Position numbers and translations under genes: made by a program. Below, one piece after another: positions 42,175 through 50,202 of a stretch of DNA of 64,000 nt. How positions within the stretch are numbered: position 1 is the first letter of the stretch; each line of letters starts with the position of its first letter. This DNA is from an uncultured Roseicyclus sp. GTDB taxonomy: Bacteria; Pseudomonadota; Alphaproteobacteria; Rhodobacterales; Rhodobacteraceae. The notes under the pieces are model-generated. The model was not told the origin of the DNA. It saw only the letters and a list, made by a program, of their open reading frames with translations, and made no database searches. Where the stretch lies: NCBI GenBank assembly GCA_947500415.1, contig CANMRT010000001.1, positions 646,982-710,981 of the forward strand. Reading direction: 5' to 3'.

Positions 42175-43052
42175 TGCCTGCTGCGCCAGCCACTGCGCCC
42201 GAGAACCTGCGCGGCGCGGCGTGGCTGATCGCGGACATGTCGCTCAACATCTGGGCCCTGAGTATCGTCAAGGCGATGGGCGCGGAGTATCCGGCGGCAC
42301 AGATCGTCTTCCTGCGGGTGCTGGTGGGTTTGGTCGTGATCGCGCCCTGGGTCTGGAAAGACCGTGCGCTTCTGTCCAATACGCAGCGCATTCCCCTGCA
42401 TTTGCTGCGTGTGGGGCTCTCGGCGCTTACACTTGCGGCTTCCTTCTTCGCCATTGCCCGCGTGCCATTCGCCACTTTCACAGCGGTTAACTTCGTGCGG
42501 CCTGTCCTGCTTATGGTTCTGGCCGCATTGCTGTTGAGTGAGCGAATTACGCCACGCCGGTGGTTTGCCGTTGGCCTCGCATTCGCGGGCGCCTTGGTGG
42601 CCGTTGGTCCCGGCACCTTTGCAAGTTTGAGGTCAGAGCAGGCGTTGGGCGTCGCGGGCCTGTGCCTCGCGGTGACGACTGGAACTCTGGCGATCATCCT
42701 GACGCGCCGTTTGAAAGGCACGCCGGAGGTGGTGATGATGCTGTTCTACACCGCCGGAATCGCGGCGCTCATGGCCCCTTTAGCGGCGTGGTCCTGGGTG
42801 CCGGTGGCGCAAGCGGATTGGCCCGTTCTGTTGCTCGTGGGCGTCTTCGCACAGGCCGCGCAACTCTGCTTTCTGAGGGCCCATTGGTTAGGGGACGCAG
42901 GGGTCTTGGCGTCCGTCTCCTACCTATCGATTGTGCTCTCGACGGCTGTCGGGTTCTTCTTGTTCGCCGAGATTCCGGGCTGGCCCCTGCTGATCGGCGC
43001 TGCGTTGATCGTGCTGGCCAATCTCGCAATCGTTCAAAGGGGTAAGGGCTAG
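42174..43052 (+). CDS. EamA/DMT family transporter
   Basis: 292 aa, ten hydrophobic segments in two EamA repeats. The first ends near LLSERITPRRWFAVGLAFAGALV and the second near FFLFAEIPGWPLLIGAALIV. Starts at the ATG overlapping the PIG-L stop (TGATG). Members export amino acids, sugars or metabolites. It probably removes a by-product of the upstream pathway. Substrate is not predictable. Confidence 0.88.
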   Translation: MPAAPATAPENLRGAAWLIADMSLNIWALSIVKAMGAEYPAAQIVFLRVLVGLVVIAPWVWKDRALLSNTQRIPLHLLRVGLSALTLAASFFAIARVPFATFTAVNFVRPVLLMVLAALLLSERITPRRWFAVGLAFAGALVAVGPGTFASLRSEQALGVAGLCLAVTTGTLAIILTRRLKGTPEVVMMLFYTAGIAALMAPLAAWSWVPVAQADWPVLLLVGVFAQAAQLCFLRAHWLGDAGVLASVSYLSIVLSTAVGFFLFAEIPGWPLLIGAALIVLANLAIVQRGKG

Positions 43053-43066
43053 GGCGTTCTGGACCC

Positions 43067-44152
43067 TCATCCATCCTTCAGCGATGTCCGCCCGATTTGG
43101 GCCAGCGTGATGCTGGTCTCATCCTTCAGCACCGACCAGAGCTGCGCCAACCCGTCTTCTCCACCCGCCGCAATCGCGAATTGCAGCACGCGGCCGAAGA
43201 ACGTGAAGTTCGCACCTTGGTCGTAAGCTTTCACCACATCCTCCCCACCGCGCAGGCCGCTGTCGAAGAAGAGGGGGAAGTCGGTCCCAACTGCCTCACG
43301 GATCAGGGGTAGCATCGCAATCGGGGCAGGGGCGCTTTCCAACTGGCGCGACCCATGGCTGGACACCTGGATCGCGTCGACGCCCGCCGCTTTCAGCAAA
43401 CCCGCATCTTCCGCATCCAACACGCCCTTCACGACCAGATTGCCAGGCCACATGTCGCGAAGCTTGGCCAACGTCCCAAAGTCCGCCTTGGCGCGGCTGG
43501 CCTTTCGGTCAAAGGCAAAGCCGTCCATCTGGAAATTCGCCATGTCGGGCTTACCGGCCAACAAAGACGCAATCGACCAGCGTGGATGCAATGCGAAGTC
43601 GAGGAACTGCCGAGGGCCAATTTTGAACGGCATCGTGAAGCCATGGCGCAATTCGCGGGGGCGGCGGCCCACTTCGGGCACGTCGACCGTCAGCACCAGC
43701 GTCTCGTATCCGGCAGATTTCGCCCGTTCCACCAGCTTGAAGGTCTCCGACCCGTCGCCGGTGAAATAGAGCTGGAACCACGCGTTTCCCTGCGCCTCTT
43801 CGATCAGCGCTTCCATCGGCGTCGAGGCCACGGTCGAAACCCCCAGCGGCACTTCTTCCCGCGCGGCCAGACGCGCCAGCATCATATCCGCGCCCGGACC
43901 TGACAGGTTGCACATTCCCATCGGCGCGATGCCAAAGGGGGCCTTGGTGGGCTTGCTGAAAACGGATGAAGACAGGTCGCGCGCGCTGACGTCGCGCAGA
44001 ATCCGGGGCCGCAGGGTCAGCGCGTCGAACGCAGCGCTGTTGCGACCCGCGCCGGTCTCGGCCCCTGCGGCCCCGTCAATGTAGTCGAACACCATCCAGG
44101 GCAGACGCCGCTTCGCCAGGCGCCGCGCGTCTGCGCTGGAATGGATGCCCAT
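43067..44152 (-). CDS. FMN-dependent alpha-hydroxy-acid dehydrogenase, possibly acting on sulfolactate
   Basis: About 361 aa from the ATG at 44152, 2 bases after the ComE stop. LldD/glycolate-oxidase fold: PWMVFDYIDGAAGAE, PFGIAPMGMCNLSGPGADM, NLVVKGVLDAEDAGLL with the Lys that contacts FMN, VSSHGSRQLESAPAPI with the active-site His and Arg, and FFDSGLRGGEDVVKA. All key residues are present. L-lactate is the usual substrate, but the position behind ComDE and HpsN makes oxidation of sulfolactate to sulfopyruvate an attractive alternative. Last gene of the operon. Confidence 0.85.
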   Translation of the reverse strand: MGIHSSADARRLAKRRLPWMVFDYIDGAAGAETGAGRNSAAFDALTLRPRILRDVSARDLSSSVFSKPTKAPFGIAPMGMCNLSGPGADMMLARLAAREEVPLGVSTVASTPMEALIEEAQGNAWFQLYFTGDGSETFKLVERAKSAGYETLVLTVDVPEVGRRPRELRHGFTMPFKIGPRQFLDFALHPRWSIASLLAGKPDMANFQMDGFAFDRKASRAKADFGTLAKLRDMWPGNLVVKGVLDAEDAGLLKAAGVDAIQVSSHGSRQLESAPAPIAMLPLIREAVGTDFPLFFDSGLRGGEDVVKAYDQGANFTFFGRVLQFAIAAGGEDGLAQLWSVLKDETSITLAQIGRTSLKDG

Positions 44153-44154
44153 GT

Positions 44155-44709
44155 TCAGCTTGCCACGGCTTTCATGAAGCGGTCGCGGATGATGACCGGA
44201 TCCATGGTGATGACGGGGTTCTTGGCGTTGCCGCTGTCGCACTTCACGATCATCACGGTGCCTTTCCCGCTGTCGAGAGCGGCTTGCAATGCCTCGCCCG
44301 TATCGACGTCCTGCACCTCAACCACGTTGTCACAGCCCGCCGCGCGCGCCATGCCAGCAAGGTCGGTCTTCTTGCCGGTGTAGGTCGGCTGGTCGCCCGT
44401 CGACCCGTAAGAGCCGTTGTCGACAATCATCAGGATGTAGTTGTCGGGGCAGTTGTTGCCGATGGTGGGCAGCGTGCCGAGGTTTGTGAGGACCGAGCCG
44501 TCGCCGTCGATAACGATCACCGGCTTGGGCTGCGCAATGGCAAGGCCAAGACCGATGGACGAAGCCAGCCCCATCGTGCCGAGCATGTAGAAGTTCGTCG
44601 GCTGATCGTCGATGGCATGAAGCTCTTGGCTTGGAATGCCGATGTTACATACGACCAGTTGGTCACGTAGGATCGGGGCGATTTCTTTCAGGATTTCGGA
44701 ACGGATCAT
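44155..44709 (-). CDS. comE: Sulfopyruvate decarboxylase, beta subunit
   Basis: 184 aa from the ATG at 44709. TPP-binding domain: GLGLAIAQPKPVIVIDGDGS, the GDG motif, followed by NYILMIVDNGSYGSTGDQPT with the Asn that completes the Mg-diphosphate site. It works with ComD (the Pyr domain) as a heteromer that decarboxylates sulfopyruvate to sulfoacetaldehyde. The upstream frame is open further but reads through the ComD gene out of frame. It overlaps the ComD stop by 4 bases. Confidence 0.85.
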   Translation of the reverse strand: MIRSEILKEIAPILRDQLVVCNIGIPSQELHAIDDQPTNFYMLGTMGLASSIGLGLAIAQPKPVIVIDGDGSVLTNLGTLPTIGNNCPDNYILMIVDNGSYGSTGDQPTYTGKKTDLAGMARAAGCDNVVEVQDVDTGEALQAALDSGKGTVMIVKCDSGNAKNPVITMDPVIIRDRFMKAVAS

Positions 44710-45212
44710 TGGTCGCCATAGCCTCCCCAGAAGGATGCGTCCGTCAGGATCGCCACGGGTTTGTTGCACATGAAGGTGTACTTCAGGATCGCGTCGAGCT
44801 CGTCCGCGTCGCTTTCCTTGTGGAAGTGATAGGTCGGGATCAGCATTTGGTTCAGGAGCGCCTTGGTGTGCACGGCCATCTCCACCTGACAGGCCACCGG
44901 CTCGCGCAGTTCCCCACGGTAGGAGATCAGAATCGGCAGCGGCATCCGGTAGTATTGCGTCAGCGTCGCCAGCGTGTTGATCGTCACACCGATGGCGGTG
45001 TTCTGCATGATGATGGCAGGCCGTTTGCCGCCCATCCATGCACCCGCGCACAGGCCCATGCCCTCGTCTTCTTTGTTCGACGGGATGTGGAAGATCTCAG
45101 GCCGCGCCTCGACCTCGTCGATCACACCGGCCAGCTGCTTGCAGGGCACGGTCGTGATGAAGGACACGTCGTTGGCGACGAAATCGTCAACGATCTTCTT
45201 GGAAATGCTCAC
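44706..45212 (-). CDS. comD: Sulfopyruvate decarboxylase, alpha subunit
   Basis: 168 aa. Pyrimidine-binding half of a split TPP enzyme: TTVPCKQLAGVIDEVEA, SNKEDEGMGLCAGAWMGGK with the conserved Glu that activates TPP, and MQNTAIGVTINTLATLT. The chain ends before any TPP domain, which is supplied by ComE next door. Phosphonopyruvate decarboxylase is a close relative; the HpsN context favours sulfopyruvate. The preceding gene ends 44 bases upstream. Confidence 0.85.
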   Translation of the reverse strand: MSISKKIVDDFVANDVSFITTVPCKQLAGVIDEVEARPEIFHIPSNKEDEGMGLCAGAWMGGKRPAIIMQNTAIGVTINTLATLTQYYRMPLPILISYRGELREPVACQVEMAVHTKALLNQMLIPTYHFHKESDADELDAILKYTFMCNKPVAILTDASFWGGYGDQ

Positions 45213-45255
45213 TTTGGTAGGTGCTCCTGTGAATGGGGCAGGGCGGCAGGGCCGC

Positions 45256-46233
45256 TCATTGCGGGGTCAGTATGATCTTGGGTGCAGGCACACGGCCCGC
45301 GCGGATGTCGGCAAAGGCCTGCGCGCCGTCTGAAAGCGGGCGCTCCTCTGTCCAGTCGAGCGCACCGAGGCGACCATCGAACAGGGCCGCCGCGCAGTCG
45401 CGGAAATCCTGCATGGTATAGGTGTAGGTGCCGATGAAGGTGATTTCCTGCAAGGTCATGCGACGGACATCGAGGCCACCCAGATCCTCGCCCAAGCCAA
45501 CGTGGGCGATGACGCTTCCGGGCGCCGCACGTTCTGACGCAACAGCGCGGGTGGCGGCGTATCCAACGGCATCAATCACCAGATCGAAGACGCCCTCGGC
45601 ATGCGCTACGGCAGTCTCGCCGCACTGGTCCAAAAGGAAAGCACGGCGAGTATCGTTTGGCTCCACCACGGTGACGTCACTTGACCCCATGGCCTTCAAC
45701 GCTAGCGATGCGGCCAGCCCAATTGCGCCCCCGCCAATGACCAGCGCGCGCCGCTCGGACGACGGATGCAGGGCAGCCAAACCCAGCCGTGCGGCGTGCC
45801 AGCTGACCGCCAAGGGCTCGGCCAAAGCGGCTTTGTTAAGCGGAACGTCATCGGGAACCGCCACCAGATTAGCCTCGGGCATGGCCACGTATTGTGCAAA
45901 CGCCCCTTCGCGCGGCGGCATGGAGATGATCTGACGGTCGGGGCAAAGGTTCTCGCGACCCGACAAACACGCCAAACATGTTCCGCAATTGACCAGCGGG
46001 TTGATCGTGACCCGCTCCCCATCACGTGGCCCGCCCTCAATCACACCAGCCGCCTCATGGCCCAGGATAAGCGGGGCAGGGCGGCGTGCGTCGTGGCCCA
46101 GATACGCGTGCATATCCGACCCGCAGATGCCCACGGCCTCCACCCGGATCAGATGCTCCCCATCACGCGGAACAGCCATGTCGGTGTCGCGAAAGCCAAG
46201 CGTTTCAACGCCGTCGTAAATCAGAGCCTTCAT
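45256..46233 (-). CDS. hpsP: Zinc-type alcohol dehydrogenase, probable HpsP
   Basis: 325 aa. GroES-like domain with GICGSDMHAYLGHDARRPAP for catalytic zinc and GHEAAGVIEGG. CLACLSGRENLCP has two of the structural-zinc Cys set. Rossmann motif VIGGGAIGLAASLAL. In dihydroxypropanesulfonate degradation, HpsO and HpsP interconvert the two enantiomers through a ketone before HpsN acts. ATGA overlap with the SDR gene makes the same pairing here likely. Family certain, specific symbol less so. Confidence 0.7.
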   Translation of the reverse strand: MKALIYDGVETLGFRDTDMAVPRDGEHLIRVEAVGICGSDMHAYLGHDARRPAPLILGHEAAGVIEGGPRDGERVTINPLVNCGTCLACLSGRENLCPDRQIISMPPREGAFAQYVAMPEANLVAVPDDVPLNKAALAEPLAVSWHAARLGLAALHPSSERRALVIGGGAIGLAASLALKAMGSSDVTVVEPNDTRRAFLLDQCGETAVAHAEGVFDLVIDAVGYAATRAVASERAAPGSVIAHVGLGEDLGGLDVRRMTLQEITFIGTYTYTMQDFRDCAAALFDGRLGALDWTEERPLSDGAQAFADIRAGRVPAPKIILTPQ

Positions 46234-46991
46234 TTCGCGGTGAACCCCCCGTCGACCATCAGGACCTGCCCCGTCACATAGGCACTGGCGTCCGAGCTCA
46301 GGAACAACAGAGGCCCTTCAATGTCATCCAACGTGCCATTGCGCCCGATGCAAGTCTGTTCCGCGTTACGTGCCGCGCGCTCGGGGTCCGCGAAAACGGG
46401 TCCAGTCAATTCCGTCGGAAAAAAGCCCGGGCCGATGGCATTCGTGTTGATCCCAAAGCTCGACCAGGCCTCAGCCATCGCGCGGGTCAACTGCCCAATC
46501 CCGCCCTTGGACGCGCCGTAAGCCACGCCGCCCGGAAACGCGCGCGACGTCTGGAGCGAGGCGAAATTCACGATCCGGCCCCACCCACGGTCTTTCATGG
46601 CTGGAACAAAGGCTTGGCTCAGGAAGAACGGTACAGCGAGGTTCAGACCTATTGTGACGTCCCATCCTTCCGGTGTGACGTCATCGGCTGCCTCACGGGT
46701 ATTTATCCCAGCCGCATGAATAACAATGTCCGGCGCGCCAAACGCATTACTGACCTGTGCCGCGATATCCGGCAACGCATCCCGGTCTGACAGATCCGCC
46801 GCCACCGTTGCGGCGGGCGGCCCGGTGCGCTCCGCCCAGTCCTCCAACGCCTCCGCCCGACGCGCCACTGCCACCACGCGCGCGCCAGCGTCCGCCAAGG
46901 CACTCGCCGCCTGCTGACCCAGTCCCGAACTGGCACCGGTCACACAGGCAATACGGCCCGTCAGATCAAAGAGGCGCGAGGTATCAGCCAT
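46230..46991 (-). CDS. hpsO: Short-chain dehydrogenase/reductase, probable HpsO
   Basis: 253 aa from the ATG at 46991, which overlaps the HpsN end by 8 bases. SDR motifs: CVTGASSGLGQQAASAL for NAD, NLAVPFFL, VNFASLQTSRAFPGG and AYGASKGG with the catalytic Tyr and Lys. In the DHPS pathway one SDR and one zinc dehydrogenase interconvert (S)- and (R)-dihydroxypropanesulfonate. A gluconate 5-dehydrogenase-like role would be the alternative. Confidence 0.7.
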   Translation of the reverse strand: MADTSRLFDLTGRIACVTGASSGLGQQAASALADAGARVVAVARRAEALEDWAERTGPPAATVAADLSDRDALPDIAAQVSNAFGAPDIVIHAAGINTREAADDVTPEGWDVTIGLNLAVPFFLSQAFVPAMKDRGWGRIVNFASLQTSRAFPGGVAYGASKGGIGQLTRAMAEAWSSFGINTNAIGPGFFPTELTGPVFADPERAARNAEQTCIGRNGTLDDIEGPLLFLSSDASAYVTGQVLMVDGGFTAK

Positions 46992-48291
46992 CGGCCGACA
47001 GATCGAAGTTCTCGCCGGGGAAGTATTTGGCGAGCCGCACGTCCGCCGCGCGGGCGTGGCCCTCCATGCCCTCAAGCCGCGAGATGCGCGCCGTCGCCTC
47101 GGCCACCTGTTTGGAGCCGTCGCGCGTGGCCTGCTGCCAAGTCACGATCTTCATGTATTTATGGACAGATAGGCCACCCGTATAAGATGCGGCGCCAGAG
47201 GTCGGCAGAACGTGGTTCGTCCCGGTCGCCTTGTCGCCGTAGGACACGGTCGTTTCTTCGCCCACGAACAACGAGCCATAGCAGGTCAGCCGATCTTTCC
47301 ACCATTCGAGGTCATCGGCCTGCACAGTCAAATGTTCAGGTGCGTATTCATCCGAACACGCGGCCATGTCTTCGCGGTCTTCGCAGATGATAACCTCGGC
47401 ATAATCGCGCCACGCGGCGGTGGCGTTTTCGCGGTTCGTCTCGGGCAGATCGTCGATCAGGCCGGGGACCAGCGACATCACCCGCTCCGCCAATTCGCGG
47501 TTGTCGGTCACAAGCCAGACCGGTGAATTATAACCGTGCTCGGCCTGGCTGACCAAATCGGTCGCCACGATATGCGCGTCTGCCGTCTTGTCGGCAAGGA
47601 TCAGGCTGTCGGTCGGGCCCGCAATCATGTCGATGCCCACGCGCCCGAAAAGGATGCGCTTGGCCTCCGCCACGAACTGGTTGCCAGGGCCGACAAGGAT
47701 GTTCGCTTTCGGCAGGCCGAACAGGCCAAAGCTCATCGCGGCGACGCCCTGCACGCCACCCAGTGCCAGGATCGTATCGGCGCCACAGATGTGGGCAGCG
47801 TAGACAATCGCCGGCGCCACGCCCACGCCGGGGCGGGGGGGCGAGGTGGCGACAATGTGGTTGCAGCCTGCGACCTTCGCGGTCGTGACCGTCATTATGG
47901 CGCTGGCGATGTGGCTGTAACGACCGCCGGGCACATAGCAGCCAGCCGTATCCACCGGGATCGCTTTCTGGCCCGCGACGAAGCCCGGAACGATCTCGAC
48001 TTCCACATCGCTGAGCGTGCTTTTCTGCGCCTCGGCAAAGCGGCGAACGTTGTCGTGGGCAAAGCGAATATCGGCCTTCAGCTTTTCGGGGACCAGTGCC
48101 GTCGCGGCCTCGATCTCTTCTGCCGTCAGGATGATGTTGCCGTCGTAACGATCGAACTTCGCCGCATATTCACGCGCCTTTGCGTCGCCACCCTTTTCGA
48201 TGTCATCCAGGATCGCCTGCACCGTTTCATGCACATCCGACGCATCCGATTTGGAAGTGAGCGTCGCTTTCTTGAGGTACTCTCGGGTCAT
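46984..48291 (-). CDS. hpsN: (R)-2,3-dihydroxypropane-1-sulfonate 3-dehydrogenase
   Basis: 435 aa, histidinol-dehydrogenase fold: AVDTAGCYVPGGRYSH-type loop (DTAGCYVPGGRY), ILVGPGNQFVAEAKR, DMIAGPTDSLILAD, AEHGYNSPVW with the ligand His. The start and length match the sulfopropanediol dehydrogenase branch rather than HisD (Gly/Ala-rich N-terminus of HisD replaced by REYLKKATLTSKSDASDVHETV). It oxidises (R)-DHPS to (R)-sulfolactate with NAD. First gene of the operon, behind two LacI-like operators. Gene order hpsN-SDR-ADH-comD-comE-FMN dehydrogenase gives the path to sulfoacetaldehyde; Xsc is not in the window. Confidence 0.88.
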   Translation of the reverse strand: MTREYLKKATLTSKSDASDVHETVQAILDDIEKGGDAKAREYAAKFDRYDGNIILTAEEIEAATALVPEKLKADIRFAHDNVRRFAEAQKSTLSDVEVEIVPGFVAGQKAIPVDTAGCYVPGGRYSHIASAIMTVTTAKVAGCNHIVATSPPRPGVGVAPAIVYAAHICGADTILALGGVQGVAAMSFGLFGLPKANILVGPGNQFVAEAKRILFGRVGIDMIAGPTDSLILADKTADAHIVATDLVSQAEHGYNSPVWLVTDNRELAERVMSLVPGLIDDLPETNRENATAAWRDYAEVIICEDREDMAACSDEYAPEHLTVQADDLEWWKDRLTCYGSLFVGEETTVSYGDKATGTNHVLPTSGAASYTGGLSVHKYMKIVTWQQATRDGSKQVAEATARISRLEGMEGHARAADVRLAKYFPGENFDLSADG

Positions 48292-48396
48292 GTTCGCGCG
48301 GTCCTGTGGTGGAGGTCTTGAAGACGTGGTTCTGAGCGGCGGCTATGGATGGCAGAGCGGCGTGACGCGTCAAAACCTCCGAATCCGTTGCAGGCA

Positions 48397-48433
48397 TGTA
48401 AGCCCTTACAGTATCGCAATGCAAGCGCTTACA
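48397..48433. promoter_or_regulatory. Two LacI-type operators upstream of hpsN
   Basis: TGTAAGCCCTTACA (48397-48410) and TGCAAGCGCTTACA (48420-48433) are 14-base near-perfect palindromes centred 23 bases apart, with the CG/CC centre typical of LacI/GalR sites (TGxAAxCGxTTxCA). They lie 106-142 bases before hpsN. No LacI gene is in the window. Confidence 0.7.
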
Positions 48434-48498
48434 TTTCGATGTGCAACCACACCCGTTTCCCAGCAGAAACTAATGCAGGTTTCGGGTTTTACTTTGTT

Positions 48499-50202
48499 TT
48501 AGAAGCTTTCGCCGCGCCGCACCGCGGCCTCGACCGCCGCAATATCCTCACCGCTCAGTCCATAATCTCGGGCAGCGGTCTCCGCGCTGATGTAGCCACG
48601 GGCCAGATCGCGCCGTGCGTCGTCCTTGGACCGCTCTGCCGGGTCGCCGTAACCGGCACCACCCGGGAACGCCATCTGCACGCGCCGCCCGTGGGGCACG
48701 AATTGCTTCCCCTTCAGCCGCATCTCGGACCCATCGTCTTGCGCAATGCGGGTCTCGGCCCCGTTCGCCCCACCACGCCGTCCGCGCGCAGGGTGTTGGC
48801 CTCGGTCGAACATCGCTTGAATGTCGAACTCATGCCCTTCCTGCGCGCCGACTTCCATGACCTGCCCCAGCCCGCCACGGGCTTTGCCCGCGCCGCCAGA
48901 GTCAGGCCGTAACTCCTTGCGCCAAATGATGACCGGGCCCGCATGTTCCGTGGCCTCGATCGGCATGGTCATCACGCCGGACGGAAACGCCGTTGCGTTC
49001 ATCCCGTCCAGACCGGGCCGCGCGCCGGAGCCGCCGGAGTTGAAGGTCAACACCTCCGCCCGCCGCGCGCTGGCCGGAGCAGGGGCGTCGGTACGGGGCC
49101 GCAGGCTCACCTGGAAATTGCAAAGACATCCCGCGCCCTCGGCAGGCACCAGGCCGGGCACGATCTTGTCAAAGGCATCAAAGACCGCATCCGGCACGAA
49201 ATGCCCGACGATGTGGCGCAGTGCGACAGGTGCCGGGTGCAGCGCATTCACGATGGTGCCTTCGGGCGCGGTCACTTCAAACGGTGCGAGCGAGGCCGCG
49301 TTGTTCGGGATCTCAGGTGCAATGGCGACCTTCAGCGCGTAACACGCATAGGCCTTGGTATAGACCAACGGGCAATTGATACCCTTCTTATCCACGCCAC
49401 TTGTTCCGGTGAAATCCGTGACGATCCGGTCGCCTTCCACGCTGACATTCACCTTCAAGGTGATCGGCGTGTCGAACCCGTCCATCGTCATCTCCCCTTC
49501 GGCGGAGGTCTGGGGCAGGGCGGCAATCGCCTCCAACGTGGCACGGCGAGAGTTTTCGAGGATGAAGGCGGCGATCCCGTCCAGATCGTCCAGGGTAAAC
49601 TCGTCCATCATCTCGACCAACCGCCGGTGCCCGATCTCGTTACAGGTCGCCAGCGCGTAGATGTCCCCGATCAGTTGATCCGGCTCGCGCACGTTGCCGC
49701 GAATGATGCGAGTCAGCGTTTCATCCACCTCACCTCGCTCCGCGAATTTCATGATGGGGATGTAGAGGCCTTCCTCATAGACGCTCTGCGCATCGGCCCC
49801 GAACCCTCGCCCGCCAATGTCGACGATGTGTGCGGTGCAGGCGAAGAAACCCACCAGCTTGCCCTTGTAGAAAGACGGCGTGACCATGGTGATGTCATGC
49901 AGGTGGCCGGTGCCCTCCCACGGATCGTTGGTGATGTAGACGTCCCCTTCGAACATGTTCTGCCGCCCGATCCGGCGGATAAAGTGCGCCACTGCGTCGG
50001 CCATTGCGTTCACATGGCCCGGCGTGCCGGTCACGGCCTGCGCCAGCATCTGCCCCTCGCGGTCGTAGACACCTGCAGAAAGGTCGCCGGCCTCGCGCAC
50101 GGAGGTCGAAAACGCCGTCCGCACTAGTGCTTGGGCCTGTTCTTCGACAACCGAGATCAACCGGTTCCACATGATCTGATAGGCAACGTTCGACGTGGTC
50201 AT
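48499..50202 (-). CDS. hyuB: Hydantoinase B/oxoprolinase family protein
   Basis: 567 aa, typical length. N-terminus NVAYQIMWNRLISVVEEQAQALVRTAFSTSVREAGDLS and FEGDVYITNDPWEGTGHLHD are family signatures; GGSGARPGLDGMNAT is another. With HyuA it forms an ATP-dependent enzyme that opens hydantoin, oxoproline or N-methylhydantoin rings, or carboxylates acetone or similar, depending on subtype. Overlaps the HyuA stop by 4 bases. The substrate is unassigned. Confidence 0.9.
   Translation of the reverse strand: MTTSNVAYQIMWNRLISVVEEQAQALVRTAFSTSVREAGDLSAGVYDREGQMLAQAVTGTPGHVNAMADAVAHFIRRIGRQNMFEGDVYITNDPWEGTGHLHDITMVTPSFYKGKLVGFFACTAHIVDIGGRGFGADAQSVYEEGLYIPIMKFAERGEVDETLTRIIRGNVREPDQLIGDIYALATCNEIGHRRLVEMMDEFTLDDLDGIAAFILENSRRATLEAIAALPQTSAEGEMTMDGFDTPITLKVNVSVEGDRIVTDFTGTSGVDKKGINCPLVYTKAYACYALKVAIAPEIPNNAASLAPFEVTAPEGTIVNALHPAPVALRHIVGHFVPDAVFDAFDKIVPGLVPAEGAGCLCNFQVSLRPRTDAPAPASARRAEVLTFNSGGSGARPGLDGMNATAFPSGVMTMPIEATEHAGPVIIWRKELRPDSGGAGKARGGLGQVMEVGAQEGHEFDIQAMFDRGQHPARGRRGGANGAETRIAQDDGSEMRLKGKQFVPHGRRVQMAFPGGAGYGDPAERSKDDARRDLARGYISAETAARDYGLSGEDIAAVEAAVRRGESF

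Noticed and set aside
44710-45051. Upstream extension of the ComE frame
   Set aside because: It runs through ComD out of frame, with a His/Arg-rich composition typical of non-coding frames.
47187-48321. Long plus-strand open frames opposite hpsN
   Set aside because: They mirror a clear, conserved gene on the minus strand and are due to high GC content.
48943-50127. 394-codon plus-strand frame opposite hyuB
   Set aside because: Low-complexity His/Arg composition and complete overlap with an intact conserved gene.
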